Made by a program: the position numbers and the translations under genes | Assembly (NCBI GenBank): GCA_013375455.1 | Contig: JABXJT010000074.1 | Span: 1 to 23,654 of the forward strand | Source of the DNA: Candidatus Helarchaeota archaeon | GTDB taxonomy: Archaea > Asgardarchaeota > Lokiarchaeia > Helarchaeales > HEL-GB-A | Length of the DNA: 23,654 nt | Direction: 5' to 3' | The notes under the pieces: model-generated | Told to the model about the DNA's origin: nothing | The model's database searches: none | What the model saw: only the letters and a program-made list of their open reading frames with translations | In this document: piece by piece, positions 23,241 to 23,654 of the stretch | Numbering within the stretch: position 1 is the stretch's first letter | Layout: each line of letters begins with the position of its first letter

Positions 23241-23654
23241 TTGCATCAGTACAGTGAAATCCCAGATGAATTCCCACTCAAACGGTATTTCCCCTTGAAT
23301 AGAACGCTGTGGAAGATGTTTCGAAGCCATGGATGGGACCATATTGCAAGGGGCTTTGAGAAGGGAAATGAATTTTTTGGGTATGAAGTGTTCAAATATC
23401 GGTTGAATGACGCAATTCAGACAGCCAATGAAGTCCTTCAAGGTAAAATTCAAAATCCTGAGAAAATTATCGCCTTCACGCTCTTCCCGCCTGGCGGCTA
23501 CATCCGCGCTGATCTCCAACAAGGAACAATGAAGTTGCTGTATGGAGAATCGGTGGATGTCTCTTATGTGGGTATTCGAGATGATAAACTCGAAACATCT
23601 TACATCTTAAATGGTCACCTGGAGGACGGCATCCCAGTCGATTGGTGGATGATT
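23241..23654 (+). CDS. Unknown family, copy 2 (3' end outside window)
   Basis: The first 138 residues are visible, from TTG 23241 to the right edge. The N terminus MHQYSEIPD matches MHDYEEIPD of the protein at 20378-21532. The rest aligns without large gaps: EKIIAFTLFPP against EKIILYTIPHV, IRADLQQGTMKLLYGESVDV against VRADLQMGLLKLLFGDSTDI, and DGIPVDWWMI against NGIPVDWWQV. It is clearly a paralog and is read in the opposite direction. No function can be assigned. The upstream gap (23095-23240) is AT-rich and must hold this promoter and that of the divergent mandelate racemase-type gene. Confidence 0.88.
   Translation, partial: MHQYSEIPDEFPLKRYFPLNRTLWKMFRSHGWDHIARGFEKGNEFFGYEVFKYRLNDAIQTANEVLQGKIQNPEKIIAFTLFPPGGYIRADLQQGTMKLLYGESVDVSYVGIRDDKLETSYILNGHLEDGIPVDWWMI

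Noticed and set aside
23217..23522. A 101-residue minus-strand reading frame at the right edge
   Set aside because: The plus strand here encodes a clear paralog of the unknown-family protein, so the minus-strand frame is a shadow.

Overview
The window looks like chromosomal DNA of an archaeon, most plausibly an Asgard (Promethearchaeota) lineage. This is inferred from content: three separate Ras-like small GTPase domains, a longin/roadblock-like cytoplasmic domain, very large N-glycosylation-rich secreted or anchored proteins, archaeal TATA-like boxes, GGTGA/GAGGTG ribosome sites and AT-rich DNA. No rRNA or tRNA gene was seen, so the placement is not proven.

Left part (1-11427): a duplicated 'surface protein plus small GTPase' module. 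On the minus strand lie a small unknown gene (4131-4400), a Ras-like GTPase with a C-terminal zinc ribbon (3301-4071) and a giant signal-peptide surface protein that runs off the left edge (1-3057). On the plus strand lie the paralogous surface protein (4795-8625), with one transmembrane segment and a longin/roadblock-like cytoplasmic domain, then a GTPase fused behind two winged-helix DNA-binding domains (8926-10233), then a radical SAM activating-enzyme-like protein (10363-11427). The tail of the helix-turn-helix GTPase is homologous to the tail of the radical SAM protein. A direct motif (GGGGAAAAG + TTC/TCTA) occurs three times before the surface protein gene and once before the helix-turn-helix GTPase gene. 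I infer an outside-to-inside signalling module: surface sensor, longin/roadblock domain, small GTPase, DNA-binding output.

Middle part (11446-17542): a four-helix membrane protein, a membrane-anchored alpha/beta hydrolase with five C-terminal helices, a small possibly PH-like protein, a two-gene operon for a 2-hydroxyacyl-CoA dehydratase/benzoyl-CoA reductase-type enzyme (no activator ATPase gene in view), and another small membrane protein.

Right part (17561-23654): a TIR domain-Ras-like GTPase fusion, an orphan IS200/IS605-type TnpB element with hairpins consistent with an omega RNA, a 384-residue protein of unknown family, a small membrane protein, a mandelate racemase-type enolase-superfamily enzyme, and the start of a second copy of the unknown family.

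Three genes (starts proposed at 4795, 14027 and 17087) have reading frames that extend upstream of any ATG/GTG/TTG, each with an ATT codon 6-9 bases after a purine-rich ribosome-binding-like site; this points to ATT initiation or to unnoticed sequence changes.
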